Notes: a model not told the origin generated them from the letters alone. DNA of 64,000 bases from Geodermatophilus siccatus (GCF_900103785.1 NZ_FNHE01000001.1:62001-126000); one strand, 5' to 3'; counted from the stretch's first letter, positions 46,230 to 56,920 are shown. Numbers and translations: made by a program.

Positions 46230-47247
46230 GACCGGTCCCCTCCGCCCCGACGGCCGCGGCGACCGCCTCGGCCGGCTCGCCGTCCACGCGCACCCCCGGC
46301 TCGCCCTCGCGCACCGTGCCGATCCGCGCCCAGCCGTCCGGCAGGTCGGCACCGGGCGGGAAGGTGGCCAGCATCGCGTGGTCCTCGCCGCCGGTGAGCA
46401 CCCAGGCCATCGGGTCCCCGCCGAGGGCGGCCGCGACCTGCTGCAGCGGGCCGGGCAGCTCGAGGGTCGCCCGGACCAGAGCGGCCCGGTCGACGTCGAC
46501 GAGCACGCCGCTCTCCTCCGCGACGTGCCCCGCGTCGGCGAGCAGCCCGTCGCTGACGTCGCACATCGCCGTCGCGCCGGCCTCGGCCGCGGCCGGGCCG
46601 GCCGCGTACGGCGGCGCCGGACGGCGGTGCGCGGCCACCGCGGCGGCCGGGCTGGTGAACCCGCGCCGCAGCACGGCCAGGCCGCACGCCGACCAGCCCA
46701 GCCGGCCGGCCAGGGCCAGCACGTCGCCGGGCCGGGCACCCGAGCGCAGCACCGGCGCCCGCCCGCCCAGGTCGCCCAGCGCGGTCACCGACAGGACGAC
46801 GCCCCCGCTGTCCGGGGCCGCGGACACCGTGTCGCCGCCCACGACGGCCGCTCCCAGCGGCGCGCACTCCGCGGCCAGCCCGGCGGCCACCCCCTCCAGC
46901 CACGTCGTCGGGGTGTCCGGCGGGCAGGCCAGGCCGACCAGCAGCGCGGTCGTCACCCCGCCCATCGCGGCCACGTCGGCGAGGTTGGCCGCCGCCGCCT
47001 TGTGCCCGACGTCCTCGGCCGACGACCAGTCCCGCCGGAAGTGCCGGCCCTCGACCAGGACGTCGGTGGTGGCGACCACGCGGCCGTCGGGGGCCCGCAG
47101 CACGGCCGCGTCGTCGCCGGGCCCGACCTCGGCGACCCGCGCGACGCCGGACCGCGCGAGCACGCGCGCGATCACGCCGAACTCGCCGACGACCCGCACG
47201 CTGTCGGCGGGGTCGTCGCGCGGGACCAGCGGACGAGGACGAGTCAC
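46213..47247 (-). CDS. thiL: Thiamine-monophosphate kinase
   Basis: ThiL phosphorylates thiamine monophosphate to the diphosphate coenzyme. 344 residues: EFGVIARVLA, GPGDDAAVLR, TTDVLVEGRHF, AAAANLADVAAMGG and the Mg/ATP aspartates in VVGGDTVSA, then CDVSDGLLADAGHV and VLTGGEDHAMLATF. The GTG at 47247 follows GGAGGG. It is divergent from the RAM-domain gene across 92 bases. Confidence 0.95.
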   Translation of the reverse strand: MTRPRPLVPRDDPADSVRVVGEFGVIARVLARSGVARVAEVGPGDDAAVLRAPDGRVVATTDVLVEGRHFRRDWSSAEDVGHKAAAANLADVAAMGGVTTALLVGLACPPDTPTTWLEGVAAGLAAECAPLGAAVVGGDTVSAAPDSGGVVLSVTALGDLGGRAPVLRSGARPGDVLALAGRLGWSACGLAVLRRGFTSPAAAVAAHRRPAPPYAAGPAAAEAGATAMCDVSDGLLADAGHVAEESGVLVDVDRAALVRATLELPGPLQQVAAALGGDPMAWVLTGGEDHAMLATFPPGADLPDGWARIGTVREGEPGVRVDGEPAEAVAAAVGAEGTGHAHFR

Positions 47248-47339
47248 CGGTCCCTCCAGCTCACTGCGGTAGGTTGCGCAACTGTCCGCCCACCGGCGCG
47301 GACGCCGCACCCGCAACGCCAGCCGAGGAAAGGTCTCCC

Positions 47340-47573
47340 GTGGTCCACGCCTACATCCTCATCCAGACCGAAGTCGGCAAGGCCGCCCAGGTCGCGTCGA
47401 CCATCAGCGAGATCGCGGGTGTCACCAAGGCCGAGGACGTCACGGGCCCCTACGACGTGATCGTCCGGGCCGAGGCCGAGACCGTCGACGAGCTCGGTCG
47501 GCTGGTCGTCGCCCGCGTGCAGTCGGTCGACGGCATCACCCGCACGCTGACCTGTCCCGTCGTCAACATCTGA
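47340..47573 (+). CDS. Stand-alone Lrp/AsnC ligand-binding (RAM) domain protein
   Basis: 77 residues consisting only of the Lrp/AsnC effector domain: VHAYILIQTEVGKAAQV, EIAGVTKAEDVTGPYDVIVRAEAET and GITRTLTCPVV. The DNA-binding helix-turn-helix is absent. Such proteins form amino-acid-binding dimers or rings that can modulate full-length Lrp proteins. The GTG at 47340 follows GAGGAAAGG. The neighbours thiL, DUF3515 and ddl are the usual actinobacterial set. Confidence 0.92.
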   Translation: MVHAYILIQTEVGKAAQVASTISEIAGVTKAEDVTGPYDVIVRAEAETVDELGRLVVARVQSVDGITRTLTCPVVNI

Positions 47574-47650
47574 GCGCCCTGACCGAGAACCCCACCCCGG
47601 AGCCCGGTCCACCGCCGCGGCCCTCCCGGCCGGAGGACCCGCTGCGGCGG

Positions 47651-48196
47651 GTGGCGCTCGTCGTCACGGCCGTCGTCCTGCCGCTGGTGGTCGTGCTGCT
47701 GGTGCTCACCCGCGTCCTCGGTGGGGACGCCGGCGAGCGGACCGACGACGCGGTCGCCGACGTCGAGGGCACGCAGGCGCCCGAGCGGGCCGACCTGCCG
47801 CCGCTGCCGGTGGACGTGCCACCGGTGACGCCGGAGGCCGACGCGAACTGCCCGGCGCTCATGGGCGCCCTGCCGCTGGAACTGGCCGGCGAGCAGTCCC
47901 GCCCGGTCCGGTCCGACTCCCCGTACGCCTACGCCTGGGGCGAGCCGCCGGTGGTGCTGGTCTGCGGTGTCGAGCGGCCCGCCGCGCTGGAACCGACGTC
48001 CCCGCTCATCCAGGTCAACGGCGTCGAGTGGCTGGTCGACACCACCGACCCGGACAGCATCGTCTGGACCGCCGTCGACCGGCCGGTCTACCTGCAGGTG
48101 ACCGTCTCCGTGGACACCGACTCCGCACCGGTCACCGCCCTCGGCCCGGTCATCACCGGGACGCTCCCCGCCCAGCCGGTCGACGCCGGCGGCTGA
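47651..48196 (+). CDS. DUF3515 membrane-anchored protein
   Basis: 181 residues from this GTG. A CTG at 47579, in the same frame and 6 bases after the Lrp stop, would add 24 residues (TENPTPEPG..) and could be the real start. A membrane helix (LVVTAVVLPLVVVLLVLTRVL) is followed by an extracytoplasmic domain with two cysteines (ANCPALMGALP and VVLVCGVERP), the DUF3515 core with PYAYAWGEPPVVL and WLVDTTD. Its function is unknown; it commonly sits beside ddl and the RAM gene. Confidence 0.88.
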   Translation: MALVVTAVVLPLVVVLLVLTRVLGGDAGERTDDAVADVEGTQAPERADLPPLPVDVPPVTPEADANCPALMGALPLELAGEQSRPVRSDSPYAYAWGEPPVVLVCGVERPAALEPTSPLIQVNGVEWLVDTTDPDSIVWTAVDRPVYLQVTVSVDTDSAPVTALGPVITGTLPAQPVDAGG

Positions 48197-48245
48197 GCCG
48201 GCGCCCCGAGGTGCAGCCGGGATGAGATCCGCGTCGATCGCCGCA

Positions 48246-48273
48246 GGGGGTGCCCGGCCTCGTCGAGCACCCC
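48246..48273. terminator. Hairpin between DUF3515 gene and lipoprotein gene
   Basis: GGGGTGC (48247-48253) pairs with GCACCCC (48267-48273) across a 13-base loop. It lies midway between two convergent genes, so it probably stops both. No U-tract. Confidence 0.5.
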
Positions 48274-48296
48274 GCTCCCCCACCGGGAGCCCCGGC

Positions 48297-48944
48297 TCAC
48301 GGGGACGGGAGGCGCTCCAACTGGGCCGCCACGACGGCCCGGACCTCCGCGGTCGCCGACTCCACCGACCCGGAGACGGCGGTGACCGCCACGCTGAACG
48401 CCCCGCGCGCGCACCAGGCGAGGGCGGCCGGCGCAGCCACCCCCGCCGCCGGGGCGCCCTCCTCGAGTTGCAGCAGCCGGCAGCCCGGGGGCAGGTCCGG
48501 CGGGTCCTCGCGCAGCAGGCCGCCGTAGACCTCGGCCTCGTGGGCGGCCAGGTCCGCGGTGAACGCCGCGGCGCCGTCGGTCGTCTCGAACTGGTGGGCG
48601 GCGACGGTGGTCAGCGGCCCGGATCCCGAGCCCCAGTAGCGCTCCCAGCCGAATCGGTAGCCGTAGTCGTCGAGCACCTCGCGCTCACGGGCGGCGTCCT
48701 CGGCGTAGCCGGCGACGTCCTCGACCAGCTTCTCCCCGGCCGGCGGTGAGAGGGCGTCGTCGGGCACGCGCGGCAGTCCGGAGGGCACCGCGGGGACGAC
48801 GAGGCCCTCGAGCTGCCGGGGCGTGTCCGGTGTCGCCGCGGCCGGTGCGGCGGAGGCGTCGCCGTCCGTCGAAGTGGCGCAGCCGGTCAGCAGGGCCAGC
48901 AGCAGCGCCAGCCCGCCGCGCCGGACGGCCGACACCGGGCTCAC
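48297..48944 (-). CDS. Putative lipoprotein
   Basis: 215 residues. The signal sequence [12 protein letters not shown] ends in a clear lipobox (LLTGC), so the mature protein is acylated on Cys and held outside the membrane. After a flexible Ala/Thr/Pro stretch comes a soluble domain with [15 protein letters not shown] and two more cysteines ([14 protein letters not shown]) that may pair. No family was recognised. The GTG start overlaps the ddl stop (GTGA), tying it to peptidoglycan precursor synthesis by position only. Confidence 0.8.
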   Translation of the reverse strand: MSPVSAVRRGGLALLLALLTGCATSTDGDASAAPAAATPDTPRQLEGLVVPAVPSGLPRVPDDALSPPAGEKLVEDVAGYAEDAAREREVLDDYGYRFGWERYWGSGSGPLTTVAAHQFETTDGAAAFTADLAAHEAEVYGGLLREDPPDLPPGCRLLQLEEGAPAAGVAAPAALAWCARGAFSVAVTAVSGSVESATAEVRAVVAAQLERLPSP

Positions 48945-50092
48945 GCCCGGGTGCCGTCCAACGTCGGGTGGCCGGCGGCGGTCGGTGCGACGGCCAGGGC
49001 GACCTCGACCAGCCGGTCCACCAGCGCGGTGAAGTCGACGCCGGAGGCCGCCCACATCCGCGGGTACATCGAGATCGGCGTGAAGCCCGGCATGGTGTTC
49101 ACCTCGTTGACCACGAGCCGCTCGGCGCCGTCGGGACCGGCGCCGAGGAAGAAGTCGACCCGCGCCAGGCCGCGGCAGTCCATCGCCAGGTACGCGCGGC
49201 AGGCCGCCTCCTGCACCGCCCGGGTCTGCTCGGGGGTGAGGTCGGCCGGGACGTCGAAGTCCGCGGCGTCGTCGAGGTACTTGGCGGCGAAGTCGTACCA
49301 GTCGGTGCCCGGGTGCAGCCGGATCTCCGCCGGGAGGCTGGCCTGCGGCAGCCCGCCGCCGGGCGTGGCCAGGACGCCGCACTCGATCTCCCGCCCCGGG
49401 ACGGCGGCCTCGACGACCACCTTGGCGTCGACGGCGGCGGCGGTCGCGACGGCCTCGGGCAACTGCGCCCAGTCGGTGACCTTCGTGATCCCGATGCTGG
49501 AGCCGGCCCGCGAGGGCTTGACGAACACCGGCAGGCCCAGACGCTCCCGGGTGGGGTCGTCGAGCAGCGCGGGGTCGGGCGACAGCGCCCCGGAGGGGTC
49601 GCGCAGCACCACGTGGTCGCCCTGGGGCAGCCCGGCGGCGGTGAGGAGCTTCTTGGTGAACTCCTTGTCCATCGACGCCGCGCTGGCGAAGACGCCCGAG
49701 CCCACGTAGGGGATGCCGCTCATCTCCAGCAGCCCCTGGATGGTGCCGTCCTCGCCGTAGGCGCCGTGCAGCACGGGGAAGACGACGTCCACGCCGATCC
49801 GCTCCCCCGTGCCGTCCAGGCGCTGCAGGCCGCGCCCGCTCGGGTCGCCGACCAGCGTCACCGGGGTCCCGCCGGCGACCTCCGGCAGCTCGCCGTCGAC
49901 GATCGCCAGCCGCTGCCCCGGGTCGGTCAGCACCCAGCCACCGTCGCGGGTGATGCCCACGGGGACGACGTCGTACCGGTCCGGGTCCAGCGCCGCGAGG
50001 ACGGCCCCGGCGGAGACGCAGGAGATGGGGTGTTCCGCGCTGCGGCCGCCGAAGACCACCGCGATCCGCCGCTTGCCCGCCTGTCCGCTCAT
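48941..50092 (-). CDS. ddl: D-alanine-D-alanine ligase
   Basis: 383-residue ATP-grasp enzyme that makes the D-Ala-D-Ala dipeptide for peptidoglycan. [17 protein letters not shown] starts the N domain. [15 protein letters not shown] is the ATP-grasp lysine/loop, then [10 protein letters not shown] and [18 protein letters not shown] (Mg ligands and the substrate Ser-Met-Tyr). The mycobacterial-type length insert is present. Confidence 0.97.
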   Translation of the reverse strand: MSGQAGKRRIAVVFGGRSAEHPISCVSAGAVLAALDPDRYDVVPVGITRDGGWVLTDPGQRLAIVDGELPEVAGGTPVTLVGDPSGRGLQRLDGTGERIGVDVVFPVLHGAYGEDGTIQGLLEMSGIPYVGSGVFASAASMDKEFTKKLLTAAGLPQGDHVVLRDPSGALSPDPALLDDPTRERLGLPVFVKPSRAGSSIGITKVTDWAQLPEAVATAAAVDAKVVVEAAVPGREIECGVLATPGGGLPQASLPAEIRLHPGTDWYDFAAKYLDDAADFDVPADLTPEQTRAVQEAACRAYLAMDCRGLARVDFFLGAGPDGAERLVVNEVNTMPGFTPISMYPRMWAASGVDFTALVDRLVEVALAVAPTAAGHPTLDGTRA

Positions 50093-50180
50093 CGCGGCCG
50101 ACCCTAGTGGAGGCCCTCCACGGCGCCCGGACGACGGGCAGGACGGACCTACCGCGTCCGGATGTGGGAACCTCGACCCG

Positions 50181-50933
50181 ATGAACGCAGCCGGAACGGC
50201 GACGACCTCGCGCAGGCTGCGCCTGGCGGGGGCCGCCGTCCACCTCTACACCGCGATCGGCTCGGTGCTCGGGCTGCTCATCGTGCTGGCCGCGTTCGAC
50301 GGCGACGCGGTGGCGGCCCTGTGGCTGGGCCTGGTGGCCCTCGTCGTCGACGGCACCGACGGGATGCTGGCCCGCCGGCTGCGGGTCAAGGAGACGATCC
50401 CCTGGTTCGACGGCGCCCGGCTCGACGACATCGTCGACTACCTCACCTACGCCTTCGCGCCGGTGGTGCTGCTGTGGACGACCGGGTCGCTGCCGGGCGG
50501 CGCCGCGGGGTGGGTCGTCGCCGCGCTGCCGCTGCTGGCCTCCTGCTACCAGTTCTGCCGGGTCGACGCGAAGACCGAGGACCACGCGTTCCTGGGCTTC
50601 CCGAGCTACTGGAACGTGGTCGCCTTCTACGCCATCGTCCTCGACCTGAGTCCGGCGGTCGTGGCCACGGTGCTCGTCGTGTGCTCGGTGCTGGTGTTCG
50701 TGCCGGTGCGCTACCTCTACCCGTCGCGGACGAAGGCGCTGCGCGGGTTGAGCCTGGCGCTGACGGCGGTTTGGCTGGTCGCCTACGCAGTCCTGCTGCT
50801 GCAGGTGCCCGACCCGCACCCGGTCGTGGTCGCGCTGTCGCTGGCCTACCTCGGGTACTACGTCGGGGTGAGCCTGTGGCTGACCGCCCGCGCGGCCCAC
50901 CGGCGGCGGGGCGAGCTCGCCCCGGCCGCCTGA
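50181..50933 (+). CDS. pcs: Phosphatidylcholine synthase-like CDP-alcohol phosphatidyltransferase
   Basis: 250 residues with 7-8 membrane helices. The CDP-alcohol motif is [13 protein letters not shown]...[11 protein letters not shown], matching D-x2-DG-x2-AR-x9-G-x3-D-x3-D. Compared with PssA or PgsA, it carries blocks typical of bacterial Pcs: [13 protein letters not shown] near the start, the [11 protein letters not shown] run, [20 protein letters not shown] and [10 protein letters not shown]. Pcs joins CDP-diacylglycerol and choline to phosphatidylcholine. The ATG was chosen as the only start before HLYTAIG. It is divergent from ddl. A general CDP-alcohol transferase of other specificity remains possible. 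Confidence 0.82.
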   Translation: MNAAGTATTSRRLRLAGAAVHLYTAIGSVLGLLIVLAAFDGDAVAALWLGLVALVVDGTDGMLARRLRVKETIPWFDGARLDDIVDYLTYAFAPVVLLWTTGSLPGGAAGWVVAALPLLASCYQFCRVDAKTEDHAFLGFPSYWNVVAFYAIVLDLSPAVVATVLVVCSVLVFVPVRYLYPSRTKALRGLSLALTAVWLVAYAVLLLQVPDPHPVVVALSLAYLGYYVGVSLWLTARAAHRRRGELAPAA

Positions 50934-50937
50934 AAGC

Positions 50938-50988
50938 GGACCCCGATCTCCCCACCCCTCGCGGGCTCGGGGCGCCCGGGACGGGGCC
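50938..50988 (+). repeat. Dispersed intergenic repeat, type 3 (diverged)
   Basis: GGACCCCG at the left and GGACGGGGCC at the right pair, and CCCTCGCGGGCTCGGGGCG in the middle resembles the minus strand of the 23104 and 35484 copies. It follows the pcs stop by 4 bases and separates it from the convergent cystathionine lyase-like gene. Confidence 0.5.
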
Positions 50989-51009
50989 GCTCCACGACGT
51001 CACCGGGTG

Positions 51010-52161
51010 CTACGGGCCCCCGAGGGCGGCGTCCAGCGCGGTGGCGAGGTCGGTGACCACGTCGGTGGTGTCCTCGATGCCGCAGGAGAACCGGACGAAG
51101 CCCGGCGGGACGTCGTCCCCGCCCCACTGGGCCCGCCGGTCCAGCGTGCTGTGCAGACCACCGAAGCTGGTGGCCGCCGCCCACAGCCGGCTGGCGGCGA
51201 CCAGCCGCGCGACGGCGGCCTCGTCGGGCAGCACCGCCGAGACGACGCCCACCGGACGGGCCATCTGCCTCGAGGCCAGCGGGAACGAGGGGTCCTCCGG
51301 CCGCCAGGGCCACCGGACGCCGGTCACCCGGGGATGGGCGGCCAGCAGCTCGGCGACGGCGCGGGCGTTCTCCGCCTGGCGGGTCAGCCGCAGGTCGAGC
51401 GTGGCCATCGAGCGGTGGCCCAGCCAGGCCTCGAACGGCCCCGGGGTCGCGCCGGTGTGGTCCCGCCAGCTCTTCAGGCGCGCGTACACCGCGTCGTCGG
51501 TGGTGCTCACGTGCCCGAGCAGCAGGTCGCTGTGGCCCGTCAGCGCCTTGGTGTCCGCCCCGATGGTGAGGTCGGCACCGAGGGCCAGCGGACGCTGGCC
51601 CAGCGGCGTGGCGGTGGTGTTGTCGACGGCGAGCAGCGCGCCGGCGTCCCGGGTCGCCTCCGCCACCGCGGCGACGTCGCAGACGTCGAGCTGCGGGTTG
51701 CTCGGCGTCTCCAGCATCACCAGCCGGGCACCCCGGAGCTCCCCGCGGGCGGCGAGGCCCTCGATCGCCGGCGTCGGCACGTACTCCACCCGCAGGCCCA
51801 GCCGGTCGAGCTCGTCACGTCCCAGCAGCCGGGTCGTGTAGTAGCCGTCGGCGGGCAGGACCACCCGGTCCCCCGCGCTCGCGCAGGCCATGAGCGCGGC
51901 GGTGATCGCGGCCATGCCCGTCGCGAAGGAGAGGCACCGACCGCCGTCGAGCTCGCCCACCGCCGCCTCGAAGGCCCGGAGGGTGGGGTGCTCGGTGCGC
52001 GCGTACGCGTCCGCCCCGTCGGCGCGCGGTGGCCGGTCCCCGAGGTGGAACGGCGCGGCGAAGACCGGCGAGGGCCGCAGCGGCGCGCCCGGCACGGGCG
52101 CCTCCTCACCGGCACGGACCGAGCGGGTGCCGTCGCCCCACTCCTCCGGCAGCTCGCTCAC
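51010..52161 (-). CDS. Cystathionine gamma-lyase-like PLP enzyme
   Basis: 383 residues of the Cys/Met-metabolism PLP family. YARTEHPTLRAFEAAV, the PLP phosphate loop SFATGMAAITA, VDNTTATP and the Schiff-base lysine in GADTKALTGHSDLLLG are visible, with ATSFGGLHSTLDRR near the end. Cystathionine lyase or synthase chemistry is expected; exact specificity is not fixed by these motifs. It lies upstream of a repeat and next to gpsA on the same strand. Confidence 0.88.
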   Translation of the reverse strand: MSELPEEWGDGTRSVRAGEEAPVPGAPLRPSPVFAAPFHLGDRPPRADGADAYARTEHPTLRAFEAAVGELDGGRCLSFATGMAAITAALMACASAGDRVVLPADGYYTTRLLGRDELDRLGLRVEYVPTPAIEGLAARGELRGARLVMLETPSNPQLDVCDVAAVAEATRDAGALLAVDNTTATPLGQRPLALGADLTIGADTKALTGHSDLLLGHVSTTDDAVYARLKSWRDHTGATPGPFEAWLGHRSMATLDLRLTRQAENARAVAELLAAHPRVTGVRWPWRPEDPSFPLASRQMARPVGVVSAVLPDEAAVARLVAASRLWAAATSFGGLHSTLDRRAQWGGDDVPPGFVRFSCGIEDTTDVVTDLATALDAALGGP

Positions 52162-52216
52162 GTGCGCTCCGCTCCAGCCGACCCGGTTCCTCGGGCTCGG
52201 CCCTCGATCGAGGCGC

Positions 52217-53227
52217 TCACTCGGGCTTCGCCTCCCTGGACATGATGTCCTTGACGATCTGCGTCACCGGGACGCCGTCGTGGCACACCCGGACGACGGC
52301 CTCGGTCAGCGGCATGTCGACCCCGTGCGCCCGCGCCAGGTCCAGCACGGGCTGGCAGCTCTTCACCCCCTCGGCGACCTGCCGGGTGGTCCGCTGCACC
52401 TCCTCCACCGACATGCCGCGCCCCAGCCGCTCGCCGAAGGTGCGGTTGCGCGACAGCGGGGAGCTGCAGGTGGCCACCAGGTCGCCCAGACCGGCCAGCC
52501 CGGCGAACGTGGCGGGCTCGGCGCCCAGGGCCGCGCCCAGCCGGGCGGTCTCGGCCAGCCCGCGGGTGATCAGCGAGGCGCGGGTGTTGTCGCCGAAGCC
52601 CATGCCCTCGGTGATGCCGCAGGCCAGCGCGATGACGTTCTTGACCGCGCCGCCGAGCTCGCAGCCCACCAGGTCCTGGTTGGTGTACGGGCGGAAGTAG
52701 GGGGTGTGGCAGGCGGCCTGCACCTGCGCCGCGCGGTCGTGGTCCTCGCAGGCCACCACGGTCGCGGCCGGCTGCTCCTCGGCGATCTCGCGGGCCAGGT
52801 TGGGGCCGGACAGCGCGGCGACCCGATCGGGCCCGGCGCCGGTGACCTCGCCGATCACCTGGCTCATCCGCTTGGTGGTGCCCAGCTCGACACCCTTCAT
52901 CAGCGAGAGCAGCACCGCGTCGGAGGGCAGCAGCGGCGCCCACTCGGTGAGGTTGGCCCGCAGCGACTGGGAGGGGACGGCGAGCACCACGATCTCGGCG
53001 TCGGCGAGCGCCTCGGCGGCGTCGGCCGTGGCGCGCAGCCGGTCGGGCAGCCGGATGCCGGGCAGGTAGTCGGGGTTCTCCCGGGTCTCGCCGATCACGT
53101 GCGCCAGCTCGGGGCGGCGGGCGTGCAGCACCACCGAGCAGCCGGCGTCGGCGAGCACCTTGGCGAAGGTGGTCCCCCAGGAGCCGGCCCCCAGGACGGC
53201 GGCCCGCGTGCCGATGCTGCGGCTCAC
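52217..53227 (-). CDS. gpsA: Glycerol-3-phosphate dehydrogenase [NAD(P)+]
   Basis: GpsA makes sn-glycerol-3-phosphate for phospholipids. 336 residues: the nucleotide fold [49 protein letters not shown], and the catalytic Lys in [14 protein letters not shown], then [11 protein letters not shown] and [11 protein letters not shown]. It starts at GTG, overlapping the plsC stop. Together with plsC it supplies the first steps of phosphatidic acid synthesis. Confidence 0.97.
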   Translation of the reverse strand: MSRSIGTRAAVLGAGSWGTTFAKVLADAGCSVVLHARRPELAHVIGETRENPDYLPGIRLPDRLRATADAAEALADAEIVVLAVPSQSLRANLTEWAPLLPSDAVLLSLMKGVELGTTKRMSQVIGEVTGAGPDRVAALSGPNLAREIAEEQPAATVVACEDHDRAAQVQAACHTPYFRPYTNQDLVGCELGGAVKNVIALACGITEGMGFGDNTRASLITRGLAETARLGAALGAEPATFAGLAGLGDLVATCSSPLSRNRTFGERLGRGMSVEEVQRTTRQVAEGVKSCQPVLDLARAHGVDMPLTEAVVRVCHDGVPVTQIVKDIMSREAKPE

Positions 53228-54027
53228 GCGGCGCTCCCGGGCAGGTCGCGCCGCGGGTGCGGGGTGGTCGAGGTGGGCACCGGCTCCCCGCGGAGCTCGG
53301 CCAGCTGGTCGCGCACGCAGGCCATCATCCGGTCGGTCACCTCGCGCAGCAGCTCCCCGGTCAGCGGCCGACCCGCGCGCACCTGCGCGCGCAGGTCGGT
53401 GAGGTCCACCGGCTCGCCGACCAGGTAGTCGGCGCGCGTGCGCAGCCGCGGGTGCAGCTGCTTGGTGTGGTAGTCGTGCAGCCGCTGCGGCCCCCACTGG
53501 GCCACCGGCAGGACGACGGCGTCGGTGGTCAGCGCCAGTCGCGCGACCCCGGTGCGGGCCTCCATGGGCCACCAGTCGGGGTCGCGGGTGACCGACCCCT
53601 CGGGGTAGATGACCACGACGTTGCCGGCGGCGAGGTCGGCCTCGGCGGCGGCCAGCGAGGTGCGCGCGTCGGCCCGGCCGCGGGCCACCGGGATCTGCCC
53701 GGCGGCGCGCAGGATCCGCCCGGCGAGCCCGGTGAAGACCGCGTCCTTGGCCAGGAAGTGCGGCACGCGGCCGCAGTCCCAGACCAGCCGGGCGCAGGCC
53801 AGCGGGTCGAGCACCGACACGTGGTTGGCCACGAGGAGGACCGGGCCGGTGCGGGGGAACCGCTCGGCGTGCCGGTAGCGCAGCCGGAACAGCAGCACCG
53901 TGACCGGGTAGACCACCGCGACGCAGAACGCCAGGGCAGGCGGCAGCGGCCGGCGGGTGCGCCACCGCGACGCCGGGGCTCCGGTGCGGCGCCATCCCCC
54001 GGTCCCCGGGGACCCGTCCTGCGTCAC
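53224..54027 (-). CDS. plsC: 1-acyl-glycerol-3-phosphate acyltransferase
   Basis: 267 residues. One membrane helix ([20 protein letters not shown]) precedes the acyltransferase domain with the NHVSVLDPL box (HX4D), [11 protein letters not shown] and the [10 protein letters not shown] box. It acylates lysophosphatidic acid. The GTG at 54027 follows GGAGGAG. It is coupled to gpsA by a 4-base overlap and divergent from cofC. Confidence 0.93.
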   Translation of the reverse strand: MTQDGSPGTGGWRRTGAPASRWRTRRPLPPALAFCVAVVYPVTVLLFRLRYRHAERFPRTGPVLLVANHVSVLDPLACARLVWDCGRVPHFLAKDAVFTGLAGRILRAAGQIPVARGRADARTSLAAAEADLAAGNVVVIYPEGSVTRDPDWWPMEARTGVARLALTTDAVVLPVAQWGPQRLHDYHTKQLHPRLRTRADYLVGEPVDLTDLRAQVRAGRPLTGELLREVTDRMMACVRDQLAELRGEPVPTSTTPHPRRDLPGSAA

Positions 54028-54169
54028 CGGCTCCTCCCTCCTGCCGCCCGGCCCTGGTCCGGCCGGCCACGTCCTGTGGGTCCATCGTGGCCCGGACCGG
54101 TCCGCGGGGTGCACCGGGGTCCGGCCCGGCCGGTCGGCGACCCCGCGCCGGTGTGCTCACATTGTCGCC

Positions 54170-54811
54170 GTGCGCGCGTGGTCGGTCGTGGTCCCGGCGA
54201 AGCGGCTGCCGCTGGCCAAGACCCGCCTCACGCCGCTGCCCGCGGGCCTGGACGGGCCGCCGGGGGCCGCGCACGACCGGCTGGTCCTGGCGCTGCTGGC
54301 CGACACCGTGGCGGCGGCCCTGGCCTCGCCCGCCGTCGCCGGCGTCCTCGTCGTCACCGACGACCCGGCGGCCGCCGGGACGGTGACCCGGCTGGGCGCC
54401 CGCACGGTGCCTGACGAGCCGGACCGGGGCCTCAACCCGGCGCTCGCCCACGGCGCCCGCGTCACCGGGGCCGCCGCGGTGGCCGCGCTCTCCTCGGACC
54501 TGCCGGCGCTGCGCCCGGAGGAGCTGACCGCCGCCCTCGCCGCGGCGGAGGTCGCGGCGCGCTGCTTCGTCGCCGACGCGCAGGGCACCGGGACGACCCT
54601 GCTCACCGCCGTGGGCACCGCCCTCTCCCCCGCCTTCGGGACCGGGTCGGCGCAGCGGCACGCGGCCGGTGGCGCCGTCCCGCTGACCGGTCGCTGGCCG
54701 GGCCTGCAGCGGGACGTCGACACACCCGACGACCTCGAGGCCGCCCGGGCGCTGGGCGTCGGCCCGCACACCGCGGCGCTGCTGGGCGGAGCCGCCCGGC
54801 CGCCCGGCTGA
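54170..54811 (+). CDS. fbiD: Phospholactate/phosphoenolpyruvate guanylyltransferase (CofC/FbiD)
   Basis: 213 residues. [18 protein letters not shown] is the nucleotidyltransferase start of CofC/Fbi[22 protein letters not shown] and [14 protein letters not shown] follow, and [14 protein letters not shown] ends it. In mycobacteria FbiD uses phosphoenolpyruvate and GTP in coenzyme F420 synthesis, and that substrate is likely here. No other F420 genes are in the window. The start (GTG 54170) has no clear ribosome site, so the mRNA may be leaderless. ppk follows after 48 bases. Confidence 0.9.
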   Translation: MRAWSVVVPAKRLPLAKTRLTPLPAGLDGPPGAAHDRLVLALLADTVAAALASPAVAGVLVVTDDPAAAGTVTRLGARTVPDEPDRGLNPALAHGARVTGAAAVAALSSDLPALRPEELTAALAAAEVAARCFVADAQGTGTTLLTAVGTALSPAFGTGSAQRHAAGGAVPLTGRWPGLQRDVDTPDDLEAARALGVGPHTAALLGGAARPPG

Positions 54812-54859
54812 CCCGTTGCCGGCGAGCCACCGGCAACCGGACTGCGGCACGATGAGCCC

Positions 54860-56920
54860 GTGCCCTCGACCCGACCCGGCGCCCACGCCGACCGGTACAT
54901 CAACCGCGAGCTGTCGTGGTTGGACTTCAACGCCCGCGTGCTGGAGCTGGCGGAGGACGACTCCCTGCCCCTGCTGGAGCGGGTGAAGTTCCTGGCGATC
55001 TTCGCCGGCAACCTCGACGAGTTCTACATGGTCCGCATCGCCGGCCTGAAGCGCCGGCAGAGCACCGGTCTGACGGTGCGCTCCCCCGACGGGCTGACCA
55101 TCCGCGAGCAGCTGGCGCGGGTCACCGAGCGGACGCGCGACCTGGTGCACCGGCACGCCGACGTCTTCACCAAGGACATCTCCCCGCGCCTGGAGGAGGC
55201 CGGGATCCGGATCGTGCACTGGGGTGAGCTGGCCGAGCACGAGGCCAAGCGGCTGCGGGAGTACTTCCGCGACCAGGTGTTCCCGGTGCTGACCCCGCTG
55301 GCGGTCGACCCGGCGCACCCCTTCCCCTACATCAGCGGGCTGTCGCTGAACCTCGCCGTCCAGGTGCGCGACCCCGACACCGGCGCGCCGCGCTTCGCCC
55401 GGCTCAAGGTGCCCAACAACGTGCCCCGGTTCGTGCGGGTCGCCAGCTCCGACCGGGACGCCACCTTCCTGCCGCTCGAGGACCTCATCGCCGCGCACCT
55501 GCAGCAGCTGTTCCCGGGCCTCGACGTCATCGACCACCACCTGTTCCGGGTGACCCGCAACGCCGACCTGGAGGTCGAGGAGGACCGCGACGAGGACCTG
55601 CTGCAGGCCCTGGAGCGCGAGCTGGCCCGCCGCCGCTTCGGCCCGGCGGTGCGGCTGGAGGTCGCCGAGCCGATGGACCCGCGGATCCTCGACGTGCTCA
55701 TGAGCGAGCTGGAGGTGGACGGCTCCGACGTCGTCCACGTGCCCGGCCTGCTCGACCTCGCCGCGCTGTGGGAGCTCTACGGCCTCGACCGGCCGGAGCT
55801 CAAGGACGAGCCGTTCGTGCCGGCCACCCACCCGCGGCTGTCGGAGGGCGAGACGCCCAAGAGCGTGTTCGCGACGCTGCGGGAGGGCGACGTGCTCGTC
55901 CACCACCCGTACCACTCGTTCGCGACCAGCGTGCAGCGCTTCATCGAGCAGGCGGCCGCCGACCCGAACGTGCTGGCGATCAAGCAGACGCTGTACCGCA
56001 CCTCGGGTGACTCCCCGATCGTCAACGCGCTCATCGACGCCGCCGAGGCGGGCAAGCAGGTCGTCGTCCTGGTGGAGGTCAAGGCGCGCTTCGACGAGGA
56101 GGCCAACATCAGCTGGGCCCGCTCGCTGGAGCGGGCCGGCTGCCACGTCGTCTACGGGCTGGTGGGGCTGAAGACCCACTGCAAGACGGCGCTGGTGGTG
56201 CGCCGGGAGAGCGGCGTGATCCGCCGCTACTGCCACATCGGCACGGGCAACTACAACCCGAAGACCGCGCGGCTCTACGAGGACCTCGGCATCCTCACCG
56301 CCGACCCCCGGGTGGGCGCCGACCTCACCGACCTGTTCAACACCCTCACCGGCTACTCGCGGCAGACCACCTACCGCCGGCTGATGGTCGCCCCGCACGG
56401 CATCCGTCCCGGGCTGTTGGAGAAGATCCGGCGGGAGGCCCGCCACGCCCGCGAGGGCCGGCCGTCGGGCATCCGCATCAAGGTGAACTCGCTGGTCGAC
56501 GAGGAGGTCATCGACGCCCTCTACGACGCGTCGTCGGCCGGCGTCCCGGTGGAGCTGCTCATCCGCGGCATCTGCTCGCTGCGGCCCGGCGTCCCCGGGT
56601 TGTCGGAGAACGTGCGGGTGCGCTCGATCGTGGGCCGGTTCCTCGAGCACTCGCGGGCGATGTGGTTCGCCGGCGGCGGGGACGACGAGTGGTGGATCGG
56701 CAGCTCCGACCTCATGCACCGCAACCTCGACCGCCGCGTCGAGGTGCTGCTGCGGGTGTGCGACGAGACCGCCGAGCGGGAGCTGCAGGAGACGTTCGAC
56801 GCGGCGATGGCCGAGGGCGTGCGCTGCTGGGAGCTGGGCAGCGACGGCACCTGGACCCGGACCGGCGAGTGCGACTACCAGGGCGCGCTGATGGCGGCGG
56901 CGGTGGACCATGCCGGCTGA
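54860..56920 (+). CDS. ppk: Polyphosphate kinase 1
   Basis: 686 residues. Makes inorganic polyphosphate from ATP. The N domain begins [21 protein letters not shown]. The catalytic domains carry [31 protein letters not shown] and the autophosphorylated His in [41 protein letters not shown] and the [10 protein letters not shown] end block are typical. It starts at GTG. The downstream mutT1 overlaps by 11 bases, as in mycobacteria. Confidence 0.98.
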   Translation: MPSTRPGAHADRYINRELSWLDFNARVLELAEDDSLPLLERVKFLAIFAGNLDEFYMVRIAGLKRRQSTGLTVRSPDGLTIREQLARVTERTRDLVHRHADVFTKDISPRLEEAGIRIVHWGELAEHEAKRLREYFRDQVFPVLTPLAVDPAHPFPYISGLSLNLAVQVRDPDTGAPRFARLKVPNNVPRFVRVASSDRDATFLPLEDLIAAHLQQLFPGLDVIDHHLFRVTRNADLEVEEDRDEDLLQALERELARRRFGPAVRLEVAEPMDPRILDVLMSELEVDGSDVVHVPGLLDLAALWELYGLDRPELKDEPFVPATHPRLSEGETPKSVFATLREGDVLVHHPYHSFATSVQRFIEQAAADPNVLAIKQTLYRTSGDSPIVNALIDAAEAGKQVVVLVEVKARFDEEANISWARSLERAGCHVVYGLVGLKTHCKTALVVRRESGVIRRYCHIGTGNYNPKTARLYEDLGILTADPRVGADLTDLFNTLTGYSRQTTYRRLMVAPHGIRPGLLEKIRREARHAREGRPSGIRIKVNSLVDEEVIDALYDASSAGVPVELLIRGICSLRPGVPGLSENVRVRSIVGRFLEHSRAMWFAGGGDDEWWIGSSDLMHRNLDRRVEVLLRVCDETAERELQETFDAAMAEGVRCWELGSDGTWTRTGECDYQGALMAAAVDHAG

